From Coniferiporia sulphurascens (lineage: Eukaryota > Basidiomycota > Agaricomycetes > Hymenochaetales > Hymenochaetaceae), in the NCBI GenBank assembly GCA_002794785.1, contig NBBA01000002.1, forward strand, positions 2,170,001 through 2,234,000: a stretch of DNA of 64,000 nucleotides, written 5' to 3'. The position numbers and the translations under genes were made by a program. Of the stretch, positions 48,525 to 59,607 are shown in pieces (the stretch's first letter is position 1; the number at the start of each line of letters is the position of its first letter). The notes below the pieces were generated by a model, which saw only the letters and a list, made by a program, of their open reading frames with translations, ran no database searches and had not been told where the DNA came from.

Positions 48525-49295
48525 CTAACCTTTATTCCCACAGCCGACGGAAGGCCAATTGCCAGCAGTTTCGCCGCTCAAGCAAGCCCCGTTGAAGAGG
48601 CTGCTGCCGTCTGAGCCGGACCACTCGCTGCATGATATTTCCTGGTACGAGCCCGTGAGTGCCTCGTGGCCTGAAAGGAGGTGAGTAATAATCTTATGAG
48701 CTGACGCCAGCCTACACATACCCGAGGGGAAGAATGCTGCCGATGCACCGGTGTCTTCACACAAGTCAAAGCTTCAACGTGGCGTGGCGTGAGTTCGTTT
48801 GGCTAAAAGTGGTTCTGGAGAAGACTTACTGGACGCCAGCTCCATGCTCATTCGTCGGGTCAGATGTCGTTTGGCCGCACCATTCCTCATTGCCAGATAT
48901 CGGGCAGAGGTCAGTGACCTTCACAACCACGGTGTGGAAGGGTCCCGTAAACGAAGGCGAAAAAGGATCTTCTGTCGCTGTTACGGCAAAACATCGACCA
49001 CAAGCGTCCCCTGCACCTGAGCCAGGCGCGGAACCAAAAGAAAGTTGATTCATGGCCGCGGTAAATCCACTTGCGCTTATTCCGCATGCTGCACATTTCA
49101 TTAGGACCCTGCCCTACACGCCTTTGCCTGCGGATGAGGCTCACCTGGGCTACCACAGCCCGTGTACATCGTGAACGACGCTGTGCCCGAAGGGTTTTGG
49201 ACATAGCCTCCAGTTGCGCGACGATCGATTTTGACGGCGCAAACAGCCGTTAAAAGACAAGAAATTGAGAGGAATGCGGAAGTATTGAGCTTCAT
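48525..49295 (-). CDS. Secreted GH45 endoglucanase (basidiomycete subfamily C type, expansin-related fold)
   Basis: Cuts beta-1,4-glucan (cellulose or related) outside the cell. MKLNTSAFLSISCLLTAVCA is a signal peptide. The mature part has GTASFTMYTGCGSP, ACGISASGFTAAMNQLSFGS, GDACGRCFAVT, TGPFHTVVVKVTDLCPISGN with the conserved Asp of VTDLCP, EEWCGQT, FDLCEDTGASAAFFPSG and SCSEWSGSDGSSLFNGACLS. Even numbers of Cys suit disulphides. About 200 residues over four exons, no carbohydrate-binding module. Subfamily C enzymes lack the usual catalytic base of other GH45 members, and the Cys-rich double-psi barrel is also seen in expansins, so lytic activity is inferred from family resemblance. Its neighbours give no operon-like clue. 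Confidence 0.92.
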
Positions 49296-49714
49296 GCCGG
49301 GATTCGGTATGGATTCGTTTCCGGATGAAGTCCGTTTGTTCTTATATACAATCAACTCGGAAAAAATAAGTATGTATTTTCGGTCTTTTTAAAGGCATGT
49401 GGAACTGTGCGAGAAAGTCTGGACCAGGTGTTGCCAAAGTAATTGATCCGCGAAACGAAACCTATTGGAAAGCTTAGGAATAACGAAGAAAATTGTAGTC
49501 AATTTCCGACAAATGCCCGGTACTCCTGGGAGCTACTGAGAGCGATGGGAGAATATACTATCTACGGACTGGTAAGAAAGTAAACATGGCGATTGTGACG
49601 TTGCAGCCGCCAGCAGCTGAACCACAGGTGATACACATGTGAGTAAGTTGAGTTACACTACATGCCTCGGAGTTGCCTCAAGGATACGGACATGGACGAG
49701 TCCTCTCACAACAG
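49296..49714. other. Promoter of GH45 and 3' side of carboxypeptidase S
   Basis: No coding frame. Holds the TATA-like element noted at 49341-49348. Confidence 0.45.
49341..49348 (-). promoter_or_regulatory. Probable TATA box of the GH45 gene
   Basis: Minus-strand TATATAAG, about 45 bp upstream of the start codon. This is the clearest TATA element in the window and fits a regulated secreted enzyme gene; it implies a very short 5' leader. Confidence 0.5.
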
Positions 49715-52261
49715 CTAGTCAAGGAGCTCCGTCTTGTCTGCGTTGAGAATAAAAATAGCGAAGAACCGTATCATCTCCAAGAAGCCCTCTGCTTTCACGG
49801 CTGGGTGAATTAGATAAAAGTTCGAAGTTAGACCAGTTTCCCGTAACGTAAATGATATGGCTAGACTTCGCACCTTCATTAACGGTGTGAGCACCGTTGT
49901 AGCTATCGGATGCGCCCAGGTGACCATATCGGAATATATGCTTCGTTAAGTTCCAATAGTGCCTTGTATCTGCGTATAATGAACTCAGTTAAGGCCGGCG
50001 TTTCTCCCAAAAGATTAAACAAGCAAACCGGTGTTCCCTATTCGTATAGACGATCAGCTGAATCTGCGGCAAAACTCTACGATTACCCACCAAGGCTTAA
50101 TCCGGGGGCAACAAAAGTTATCCCATCCGATATATCACTTCTTTTATTTGTCGAAAATGTGAAAAGGATAGTTCCAGAAAGAAGCTGCCATGGACCACTT
50201 CCGGTCGTCGGAGTGACAGGTGCAGGGTTCAGACCAGTTCCGTATGCATCTGTGAGTGTGAGGCGTCCAGCGGCAGAAGTTTGGGCGTCTGCTAATGGTG
50301 CCTCGTCCGCGAAAGCACTGATAGTCAAGTTGAAACTCTCTGCAATCGGAGTAACTATACTCGTAAATTTATCTTTCAATTCGGCGACTGAGCTACAATG
50401 TAGAAAATCAATATGCCTGGAAAGTCCGGTCGAGACGTGAGGCTGACCTGTAGTCAGCAATGCGGTGGTTGACAATCGCAAACGCTTGCTCTGGTAGGGC
50501 GTTGCTTTTCACTCCTCCACCTACTATATCAACGGCCTGAGTTGTTCCTGTCGACGCCTTGAAAACCGGGAAGGTACTATCGAGTTCCTTTTCAAGTCTT
50601 GCAAGTGCTTTGTCACTCTTACGCGAAGCTTTGAGCAACTTTTTAAGTGATGTCGGTAAGGAGGGCGAGTGTTCCGCGAGGCACTGCATTTGCTTGTAGT
50701 AGGTCCCGTCGCGTCTGAGGGCACTGGGATGAGGGTTTGCTTCGAGTTCCGTGATTAGACGCGAAAGCATTCCGATGCTCTGCAAATGTAACGACCAGGA
50801 ATGCAATTAGCACCTGAGTGGATATGTAAATGTTTGAACACAGTACAGTATGTGCAGGCGGGACACTGGAGTGACCACCCGGCGTAGACACGAGCATGCG
50901 TACATCGAGCTTGCCCTTCTCTGCGACGGCCGGTCTAACGACTGTCGCGCCAAACTGATCAGAATATCCTCCTGGTGATGGATAAGTGCGCATATAGACA
51001 CATTTTTAAAAGTAGATTGAGCTTGTTCTCACCTCCCTCGTCGACGAGCACGGAAAATGCGTTTACTCCATATTCTTTCAAAAGATGATCTCTGATGGCG
51101 GTCGCACCCTAGGTGCAATCTCAATAGCTGACCTCCTTGCAGGTGGATAGGATTAGACTTGCATAAACACCACCTCTTTCTTCATCAATTCCATATGCGA
51201 GCACTATACTCCTCTCTGGCTTAAAATTATTGGCGAGAAGTGTTTCGACCGCTACCCTGTGGAACATCGAGGTTCCTGAGTCTGAGGCCCTCATTTAAGA
51301 GCCACTTCCCGGTTGCTACTCACATACTAGCGATCAGGCCTGATTTGTCGTCACAGCTGCCTCTCCCCCATATATAAGTTCCTGTACAGTTTGTAATTAA
51401 GTACAGCTCGGACGAGAGCACGGAGAAGATCTTTTACCGTCGAACAAGCCTGAAAACGGGGGTTGTATCCATTGCGAAGCAGTTTCTGGCTCGACAGGAA
51501 CGACATCTAAGCTCAATTATGAAGCGACGGTAAAGGATTAGAGCAATTGAGTATTATTAAAAACCTTGGTGACCCGTGAGCAAAATGGGTTTCAAAGACG
51601 TGTCAAGACCCTGCCAATGGAAAACGAGTGCGTAGGAGTTTACTCTTGTTACAGTCAAGTTCGCGTGTCTGCAACACGCTCAGCACAGGACCAAAACATA
51701 AATATTGTTTATAATCACAGACATTAACGGAAATCGCTTCTCCAAATATGCATGCAGTTGCTTAAAGACCTCCCAGTGCTGTGGGTCGGCGTCGGGAGAT
51801 TTCTCCTCATCGTAGGTCTCCGTCCTGCATTTTGTTTGGTTTTAATTATTACTTGGCGAGGAAACATTAGTTATCTGAAGGAACGGAAATACGAACGGGA
51901 ATCGGATTGCACCACCAAGTGACTCATATGCGTGCAGCCTGTACTCTTCCGTTGCGAACAGTGAGTCAAGGTTTTGGAAAAGGTGGTCGTGAACCTCTGA
52001 CGGCCGAATGGAAGCAGCCTGCGGACAAGCGGGCTCTGCTTCATATACGGATGTGTACACCAAAATGTGTGAGCAAGCAGCCCCCAAATTTATGTCGAAC
52101 GCCCAGAATAAAAAGCAGACGGAAAGCAGGAAAAATGCACTGATCAATCGGACGCTTGAGAAATGGGAGTTCTTGCGGTTCCTCCTGAGAAGCCCGTTTG
52201 AGCAAAGAGAACCTTCGTCCAGCACAGCTCCGGACTCCTTGACTGGCGAAATGCGACCCAT
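49715..52261 (-). CDS. CPS1: Carboxypeptidase S-like M20 metallopeptidase
   Basis: Zinc carboxypeptidase, vacuolar in yeast, releasing amino acids from peptides. The N-terminus MGRISPVKESGAVLDEGSLC is followed by a membrane segment VRLISAFFLLSVCFLFWAF, giving a type II anchor. Then come WEVFKQLHAYLEKRFP, PILLTGHQ-DVVPVEPET (metal His and Asp), YIWGRGSCDDKSGLIAS (bridging Asp), RSIVLAYGIDEERGGVYA (the usual metal-ligand Glu region), VLVDEGG, MLVSTPGGHSSVPPAHT, NALPEQAFAIVNHRIADY, and near the end DTRHYWNLTKHIFRYG and HTVNEAEGFLEMIRFF. All M20 landmarks are present, so it should be active. About ten introns of 45-60 nt. Together with the OPT importer at the left end it fits use of external peptides. 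Confidence 0.93.
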
Positions 52262-52528
52262 CGGTAGAGAACGCTGTCGTCAAGCCTGAAAGGAACTTTG
52301 CGATAGCGTTGTAGCGGCCTGAGATTGCGTGCTCCAAGTTCGGCATGTCGATCGAGCTGAGTCTATTAGCGGTCGATCTCCAAACAAAGCTAAACAACGC
52401 GAAGGTGGGAAAGGAAAGACTCGAATAAATATGTTTTATCAGAAAGTTACATACGTAAAGCTAGCGACGAGAACATAACAAAGGAAAGCTAGGTAAGACA
52501 AAAACATGGGACGTAATGGTACACACGC

Positions 52529-55210
52529 TCACGCGCCCACTCGTGCTTGTCTCTTTGCAGTTCCAAGCGTGGTATTGTTAACCTAAAGAGAAGAAGCATA
52601 AGAAAGTTATAAACACGTCACAGAAGCTGGAAAGTGGAGCACTAGCCTTCGTTGCGAATCGTAGTGAGCACAAGCTCTCCCCCAGGTGAGCAGCAAGCGG
52701 TGAAAGATTAAGAACCATCTTCATTGCCACGTCTTTTTTCAGTAGCCTTAAGAGGATAATGCTTTAAAGATCACGTACCAGTGTCTTGGAGTTACCACTG
52801 AGTGAGTTTTGTAGCAGGTAAGTGAGCTGGACCGAAGACGTCATCAGTTTGGTTGTTATATATAAGTATATGAAAAAAACGGACCTTTGAGTTGCGATAC
52901 GGTATATGCTTGTCCGCTTTATCACTTTTCTCTCCTAGCGCTGCTATCACATCCGCCAGCGCGCTTAGACTTTTATTGATATTTTGGGTCTCCTTAAGCC
53001 GATCTTTGTCGCTTCCCGCTCCGCTGCTGTTCAGGCGTTCGGAGCCGGCAAGATCGACGAGGTTTAGTGAGCCCTCGCACGACTCGCCGCTCACATTTAC
53101 GCCAGAAATTCGGAGCGTGAAGACGGAGTGTGAACGCGATGATCGCTCGTTCATCAGGGTGGACGCAACCGTACGTCGTGATTGAGCAATAGACAGCAGC
53201 GAGCGCACTTGACTCGCAGACTTTAAGGGAACTGGCATCTCAACTATAAGCCCCAGTTCTCTAGTCAAAAGGTGGTGTCCTACCTACTACAACATCCGTC
53301 ACCCTCGTGGAGTTCTTTTCGTGCTTGATCTCGTGCTTTTTCTTGTCAAATTCCCCCTTGCCGAGGAGGTCGTTAATGGTTTCGTTATACTAGACAATTG
53401 TCAGATGAAATAATATGTCGGTTCAAATCGCTCACAATCTCCAAAAATTGGCCCTCCAATTTGTACTCCCAGCCTTTATTCCTCATACTTTCAGCAACGT
53501 GGAAGACTTGCTCAACTGCACGTGGGATCATGCCCGCTGTTTCTTCATTCTAATACGGCCTGGTTCAGCAAAAAACCTTTGAAACCCTGAGGACACTTAC
53601 CGATCCTCCCTCCATTGTGAACGACTAAACGAGAAAAATAAGTCAAGAGTTCGCAGACCAAAAACACGTGTGTTTTACCTTTCCGCTGCCTGTCTGTCCG
53701 TAAGCGAATATGCATACATTGTATCCGTCAGTGCAACTTTGAGCGAGCTGAGATACTTCCTCGAAAATATCCATTTGAGAGGAAGCTGGTTCAAAAACCT
53801 GGAATCCGTGCCGATTAGTACAGTACAGGAGTACGGAAAAGTCAACCCTTTTTTGCTCACGCGATCGAAGCTGAAGTTCCAGGTCTCCTTCCTCTCTTGA
53901 CCGGTTGCACTTTCGCTACTTGAGCTTAATACGATTTCCTTGTGGTCCTCGTGATCTGGAAACTCGATTCTAGCCAAACACTCCTCCTGCAACTTTTTCT
54001 GTTCTTCAGTGCTAGATGCATCTAGATCGGAGAGTGAGGAACCCAAAGAATTCGCCATTTCTGGTGGAAGGTCGGAAGGAAGGAGGGGCCGCACGCGGCA
54101 GAATACGCGGATATTCCCTTTGAGCTCCTGTATGGTGTTGTGCAATCGGCGGCGTATCATTTCAGAGTCGAGCGCCTCCTCTTCAAGTTCATTCACTCTC
54201 TTGCGAGCATTTTCAAGTTCTAGACGAAGTTGCGAAGCATCGGCAACTTTGCAATCTAAGGTGGACTTAAGTGCCGAGAGCTGAGCTTCCAATGTACTGT
54301 TTTGAGCAGATAGCGTCAAGTGTGCTGTAGATTGGTGCGCGACAGTGGCTTTTAGCAATGTCACTGCAGCTTGCTCCCTTTCCAAGTCATCCTTCACATA
54401 GCGAAGATCCTCTTTCACTTCCCGCAGTTCGCGCTCCCGTTTCCGCAAAGACTCCTCGAGGTCGTCAAGTTCATGTGCATGCCGCCTTTTGAGATCTTCG
54501 ATCTGCTCGGAAGCATTCATCAGCTCCCGCCGCTGAGTAACTTCCTGCGATCGTGCTTCAGCGAGCTCTTTTGAAAGGGCAAGCTGGTTCGCCCGCAAGT
54601 CATTGACTTTTGTGCGCTCCGCCTCCATTTCTGCTGCGACCCTGGATGCATCCTCAGCTCGTGCGCGATCGATACTTGATACCTTGTCTTGCAGAGCAAG
54701 AAATTGTTTGTTATCGACACCGGGACCTGCGGTGCGAGTGGGTCTTGGCGCGCCGCTGGAGACCACTCTCCCCGCAGGTGGACGACCACGGGCAGCCATA
54801 GACGAAGTGGAAGCAGCAGGGCGTAAGGACCCGATATTTCTTGGAGGCGCGCTGGTGGCCCGCGTCCTGGTCGGTACAGCAGAACCCATTGATTTAGACA
54901 GTGGCTGCATGCCTTCGCCGGTCCCTCGCGCATGTGGAAGGTTAGTTGCTGTCCTTGATGGCCTCAAAGGACCTCCCATTCCAGGTCGTTGGATGCCACC
55001 AGAGATTGCGGGTAGTTTGCGCGGTTGGTCCATGGCCTCAAGGTCGTCGTCGTCCTGCGCTTTGCGTTTGAGGGTATTTGTGCTGTTCGTCATCGCCGCC
55101 CTCATCCCACGCGTCGTAACGTTGCTCGTTGCGGCTGCTGTCACCAACGTCGATGTTGACGCTGTCAACGTCGGAAGGCCTGATGCTGTCGGTGCTGGTA
55201 GACGCGACAT
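52529..55210 (-). CDS. Kinesin-14 (C-terminal motor, Kar3/Ncd/KlpA type)
   Basis: Minus-end-directed microtubule motor used in spindle and nuclear movement. The order is diagnostic: a basic Ser/Thr/Pro tail (residues 1 to about 180), a coiled coil (about 190-375, heptad-rich with [20 protein letters not shown]), the neck [18 protein letters not shown], then the motor. The P-loop is [17 protein letters not shown], switch I lies in [18 protein letters not shown], switch II is [18 protein letters not shown], followed by [17 protein letters not shown] and [44 protein letters not shown]. The gene ends in [14 protein letters not shown]. About 790 residues. The motor half is split by several introns, the tail half is one long exon of about 1.3 kb. 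Head-to-head with the phosphatase at 55410, 199 bp apart. Confidence 0.95.
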
Positions 55211-55409
55211 TGTGGACTGCCCGAGTTCGTGTTCGTTGCTGAAGCCGCCGGCGTGGCTCGGCAGAGCGCGTCAACGACATCACGTGATAATACCACGTGA
55301 CGGCGTCTGCGCGTTATTCAACACGTAATAACCTTCCTTCACACGCCGGCATCGCGCCCGCGCAGACTGCACTACTGTGGTACTGACAGGAACGTACCAT
55401 CAAGTACTG

Positions 55410-56174
55410 ATGTCTGACGCGTCCGAACCACCGCGAAAATCCTTTGCTGAAATTGCACGTATAGTTGCACTCCAGCTTTCAAAACAAAGAGGCGTGCCTC
55501 TGCCAGTCCTCGGCGGCGATAGCAGAGGCCCGTTCCAAGTGCTCCCAAGGCTTTATCTGGGCGACTTCGCCGACGCATCTGATGAGGACGAACTCATGCG
55601 ATTGCGAGTTACACATGTTTTGTCCGTTCTCGAGACGCCTCCCTCCTTTGATTTTAAAAGTGGCCATGGAACTACTCTGAAGAAGTTACATTTACCGTTG
55701 AGGGATAGCTTTGCGGTCAACATCTTCAGGCATTTTGATAACTCGACGAGCTTCATTCGCGAAGCCCTCGAAGAGCCTGACTCGGTCGTTCTGGTAGGTC
55801 GTCAGATATCTCGCTTAAGTAAAGCTACCGCGTTCATTTATATTTGCATAATGTGGTAGGTCCATTGCCTCCAAGGCATAAGCCGCAGTGCAACCATCGT
55901 CGCGGCCTATCTCCTCGCGTCACTTCCCGACTTCAACTCCGCCAACGACGTACTACGTTTCTTGAGAGAAAGGCGAAGTGTGGTATCCCCAAACTATGGT
56001 TTCGTGCGCCAATTGAACGAATATGCCATGATCTGTTCACTGAGACGCAGCGAGATTAAATCTACCCAAGATGCCAGCCTTCGTGCCGCACAGGAATTGG
56101 TGGAGGCTAAAGCTGCGGACAGCAATGATGTGATTGTACAGGCTGATACACTCCAATGTGGTACGGTTAGCTAG
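55410..56174 (+). CDS. Dual-specificity protein phosphatase
   Basis: Removes phosphate from Tyr and Ser/Thr of proteins. Two exons give about 232 residues. VLPRLYLGDFADASDEDELM and HVLSVLETPP form the start of the DSP fold, LHLPLRDSFAVNIFRHF carries the general-acid Asp in LRD, and the splice at GTAGGT joins SVVLVHCLQGISRSATIVAA, which is the P-loop HCxxGxxRS with the catalytic Cys. YLLASLPDFNSANDVLRFLR, RRSVVSPNYGFVRQLNEY follow, as in atypical DSPs such as DUSP12 or DUSP19. The remaining tail is plain and lacks a zinc-finger region as found in Yvh1. The substrate cannot be predicted. Start chosen at MSDASEPPRK; the longer open frame begins with GTG. Confidence 0.92.
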
Positions 56175-56362
56175 CATAACATGAGGATAGGGATCAGATG
56201 GGTCACGCAGACAAAATAATGGATGAGAATATAGCATGGACAGACCAAGGCAGAGCATTTAGAAATAGCGGAATCCGGGGGAATATATGCGTAACGCAAA
56301 GCAATATAGCACAGCATAGCGCGGGGAATCAAGGTGAAACAGTAAAAGAAGTCGTTGCAATC

Positions 56363-57483
56363 CTACCTCCCAGTCAACAGTGCTTCCCGCACCACGCTTC
56401 GTTCTGCAAGCATTGCAAGGATTTGCCAGCGTGGGTCCTCTGTATGGCGCTCCTTGAAGTGAACCTCATGGTCAAAGAATAGGCGTGTATCGCTGGTCCC
56501 TTCGGCCATGAGGCGAGCGGCAGCTGCAGATTGATACGGTAGGACGGCAGGGCGAACAGTGAGGAGGGTCTCGAAGGAGGACGTAGTAAGAAGGCGGGTC
56601 GTCGGCTGCATTGGAGCGTTGGCAAGCTGGATGGATGTGATGGCATGGGATGTTGACGTGAGCGCAAGTGCCTGGGAGATGAGTTGCTTTAACTTAGCCT
56701 AGTCCCCGAAAACGGTCAGTCCTGGACGATGTGTAGTTCGTAATGAATGCCATACCTCGCACGCTACCATCATGAGCGATGCTACGGTTTTTGTAGGAGG
56801 TGCAAGACTATGTTGCGCAGAAATAAGAGCGACTCTTTCGGAGATGTGTTGTAGAGTCGGAGCTCTCGTGAGAGAAGCGAGGTGCACAGGAAGATATGTC
56901 CCAGGCGGGTCTAACCAGTTTAATGTCATTATCTTCCATGGCTGAAGCTTCAGCACACACCTCTTCCTTCTGGTAAAAGCTGCACACCCCTTTCACGTGC
57001 AATTTCGTCAACTTCTGGTCTGATGTGTTTTTCCGAACCCCGGGCTGCTGCTTCGAATGCCTTGGCTCTCTCTCGCTCCTTTCGGCCCATACCCATCACC
57101 CACATTTTCAGCCGCGTCGAACGAACCGTAGCAGCATCCGCATCCGAATCAGGCAATGTCCGTCGTCTCTTTCGCGGCGGCTTCCCCGGAACGTCGGGAG
57201 GTGGTGTGGGAGGGGCATGGTGCAGTGATGAGCCAAGGACGGATATTATAAGCGAGTTATGCAATTGAACTGTCGATTCGCATCAGGGTTATACTGCCAT
57301 TGAGAGGATGAAAGCAGACATACCGAGGTGAGGAGTGTCGACCGCTTCACGAACGAGCTCCTCGAATTCGACACGAGAGATTTTTCCCCCGAGAAACGAG
57401 CTCAAAGTGTCCCAATAATGCGCTGCTTTACCTCCCAAAGCAGAGTTGAGCTCTTCACGTACTGTTGGGGCCGGACTCGACAT
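56363..57483 (-). CDS. HFI1: SAGA subunit Ada1/Hfi1-like
   Basis: Core subunit of the SAGA coactivator, carrying a histone-fold that pairs with Taf12. The N-terminus VREELNSALGGKAAHYWDTL, SSFLGGKISRVEFEELVREA matches the SAGA-Tad1 entry region, followed by splicing to QLHNSLIISVLG and PGKPPRKRRRTLPDSDAD. Further on, TRAPTLQHISERVALISAQH and TVASLMMVACEAKLKQLISQ form the histone-fold-like helices. It ends HTEDPRWQILAMLAERSVVR, EALLTGR. About 310 residues, shorter than yeast Hfi1 (about 490). Tail-to-tail with the phosphatase (189 bp) and head-to-head with MED4 (222 bp). The call rests on the N-terminal block and the helix pair; it is good but not certain. Confidence 0.8.
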
Positions 57484-57705
57484 TGTACAGATGCGACGTT
57501 CACGGCACTTCAAGTTATGGTCGGTTCAAACAAAGACGCGGACGATCCTTGCTAAGTAGTGATTACGTACATGGCGCGTATGGCCACGCGCAGAGTAGTA
57601 AGGTCGCAACATATACTGAACACAAAGCAATCATACCGAGCTATGGACAACAGTCTGCAAGCAGACGGGCAGTCGATGATTACACAAGGGGCCAATTATA
57701 ATTCA

Positions 57706-58490
57706 ATGACTGACGCCCTGCTCGCACCATTGGACGTACTTCAGAAGCTCTCCCATACTCTCTTTCTCTCGCTCTCCCCTGCGCAAACGAAACCCCCGCC
57801 CCCACCGCCAATTGAAGCATTTATCGAAGCTGATACGGCTCTGGCGGCCGCCCTTCACCAAGCGCGTATACACCAGCTGAATCAGCGACGGATTGAGGCT
57901 CTCACTGCAGAGGTGTTGGGGCTCGAAGCACGTCTGCGTGAGGTGCGATCGGAGCTTGAGAAAGGACGAAGAGAACTCGAGGAGATCATCGAGGAGGGTG
58001 ATGAGAGGATAGAGGCAGTTGGAAAAGCTAAGGAAGGTGTGTAGTTCAATTTCATTCCTCCCAATGACGTCTTGCCGATCAAAGTTTCTACCGTGTAGCC
58101 GCTTTGCCATACCCCGAATTACTTGCATATGCGCAGAGCTTAAGTGCCTTCACCTCCGCTCCGCCGAATATGCCGGATATAGCTATGCCCGGACAACCTC
58201 CCCCTCCACTGTTCTTCCCTCCATTCCCGAACGAAGAAAAGATGCGCCGAGGTCGACTTAACGTGGAGGCCCCGTTGGGATTACTCGGGGAAACTCACTC
58301 TGTCGGACGTCGTGAGTCAGAAATGTCGAATCTACTATATGTTTTCTCATTCCTGCCACTACCAGCTCCTACCATGTCTCCAGAAAAAATAGAGCCTATT
58401 GCCCCTTTGCACGGATATCCTTACAGACTTGACAATCAGCCACAGCAACAAGTGTTTGACTTGGACCTGGACCTTAATCCCGATTTCTAA
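57706..58490 (+). CDS. MED4: Mediator complex subunit 4
   Basis: Middle-module subunit of Mediator, linking activators with RNA polymerase II. The start MTDALLAPLDVLQKLSHTLF is followed by a Pro run and coiled coil (FIEADTALAAALHQARIHQL, LEARLREVRSELEKGRRELE), as in Med4 where it pairs with Med9/Med7. An intron with GTGTGT at about 58038 leads to ALPYPELLAYAQSLSAFTSA PP, the Med4 signature with the PPNMPD sequence next to it. A Pro-rich region and an acidic end, QQQVFDLDLDLNPDF, follow. About 240 residues. The ATG at 57706 is preferred over an in-frame ATG at about 57644. Its stop is 14 bp from the stop of the next, convergent gene. Confidence 0.88.
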
Positions 58491-58504
58491 TAATTCTTGC
58501 CCTC

Positions 58505-59297
58505 TTAATCATATCCTAGCTTGCACAACCTGCCTTTAGCAATTTTCCCTACATCATCCACCGCCCTTTCCACCTCGCTACACCAGGCATCGCCGCAAAC
58601 GTCCTGAGGTACAATACTTTCAAGCACGCAGTCTTCGCCTATAGCATGGAGTACCCCTTCCCTCCTTAGCTTCTCTTCCATCTCATCTTTGATTTCCGCT
58701 CGCGAACGCCCATTCACAAAGGTGATGTAAACGAGACCAGGATACCGTCGTTCGTATACGTTGTTCAAGAACGCCAGACGAGCTAGGACTTCGGGCCGAG
58801 TAGGCACGGATGCGTTCCCTCCGGACACCTGACCAGTCTGCCCTTGTTCCACCGCACTCATTGCACTAAGTCCATTCACCTCGCCGATACGCGGGTGTCC
58901 TCCGACGAACTCTGCCTTGGCGCTCCACCCCCACCCGTGCACAATCTTTAGTGCATGGTCAATAAGCTGAGTATAGCCCTTGGGCAGATCTGTTTGGTCG
59001 ATATCGCACAGGTGGTGTCTGAACTCCGGGACAAGGACATTCAACAGTATAGGCGAGGCCTCAAAAAGAAGTGCGAGGGTGTGTGCGAGAGGGGAATCTG
59101 AGGAAGCGTGGACGTTTGGCGAACGAACGAAGTCAAGGAGATTCGGAAGTGGTGGAAGAAGCGATTGTCGTGATTCGGGCTGACTTGCACTGTCTGGACG
59201 GTCAGCATACGAACGCTTTACTAAATTGCAACATGTTTAGTGCTCACGTTTGATTGCTTAAACGAATTGGCCCCTCGACACTATCCGTTTCTGACAT
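58505..59297 (-). CDS. OHCU decarboxylase (2-oxo-4-hydroxy-4-carboxy-5-ureidoimidazoline decarboxylase)
   Basis: Final step in converting urate breakdown product OHCU to S-allantoin. MSETDSVEGPIRLSNQT is joined by an AC|T splice to ASQPESRQSLLPPLPNLLDF. The enzyme core has SPILLNVLVPEFRH, KIVHGWGWSAKAEFVGGHPR, IGEV with the family His-Pro-Arg-Ile-Gly, LARLAFLNNVYERRYPGLVY and ITFVNGRSRAEIKDEMEEKL, which are the conserved blocks of the family. About 245 residues over two exons. No peroxisomal signal is obvious at the end (KLGYD). Other urate pathway genes are not in the window. Confidence 0.9.
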
Positions 59298-59607
59298 TCT
59301 TCGTTCCGAAAGAGACGAGCGTTGATGTGGGCTGATTGATGAAAGAAAATGAAAAAAAAAAAAAATTCGATGTCGCAAACTCCAGCGCTTCCGAAGCAAG
59401 TTGGGCGTCTTGTCAGATATCACGTGCCGGAATATCATCGGAGGGCCGTTATTCTCCGGCTCCTTTGCTGACTAGCATACTAGTACTTACAATAAAAATG
59501 TGGACGGATGAGATGATCGACTGCAACTATATATTTGAGTCAAGCAGCAGCCGGTATCGATCGTACCACTGCACGTAAGCTTGTTCTCTGATCCATCGCT
59601 CCTGTCC
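59298..59607. other. Divergent promoter interval
   Basis: 310 bp between two start codons facing apart. Contains a run of about 13 A at 59352-59364. A frame of 80 aa from 59336 is unsupported. Confidence 0.4.

Noticed and set aside
54603..55328. 241-aa plus-strand open frame
   Set aside because: Antisense to the long tail exon of the kinesin-14 gene.
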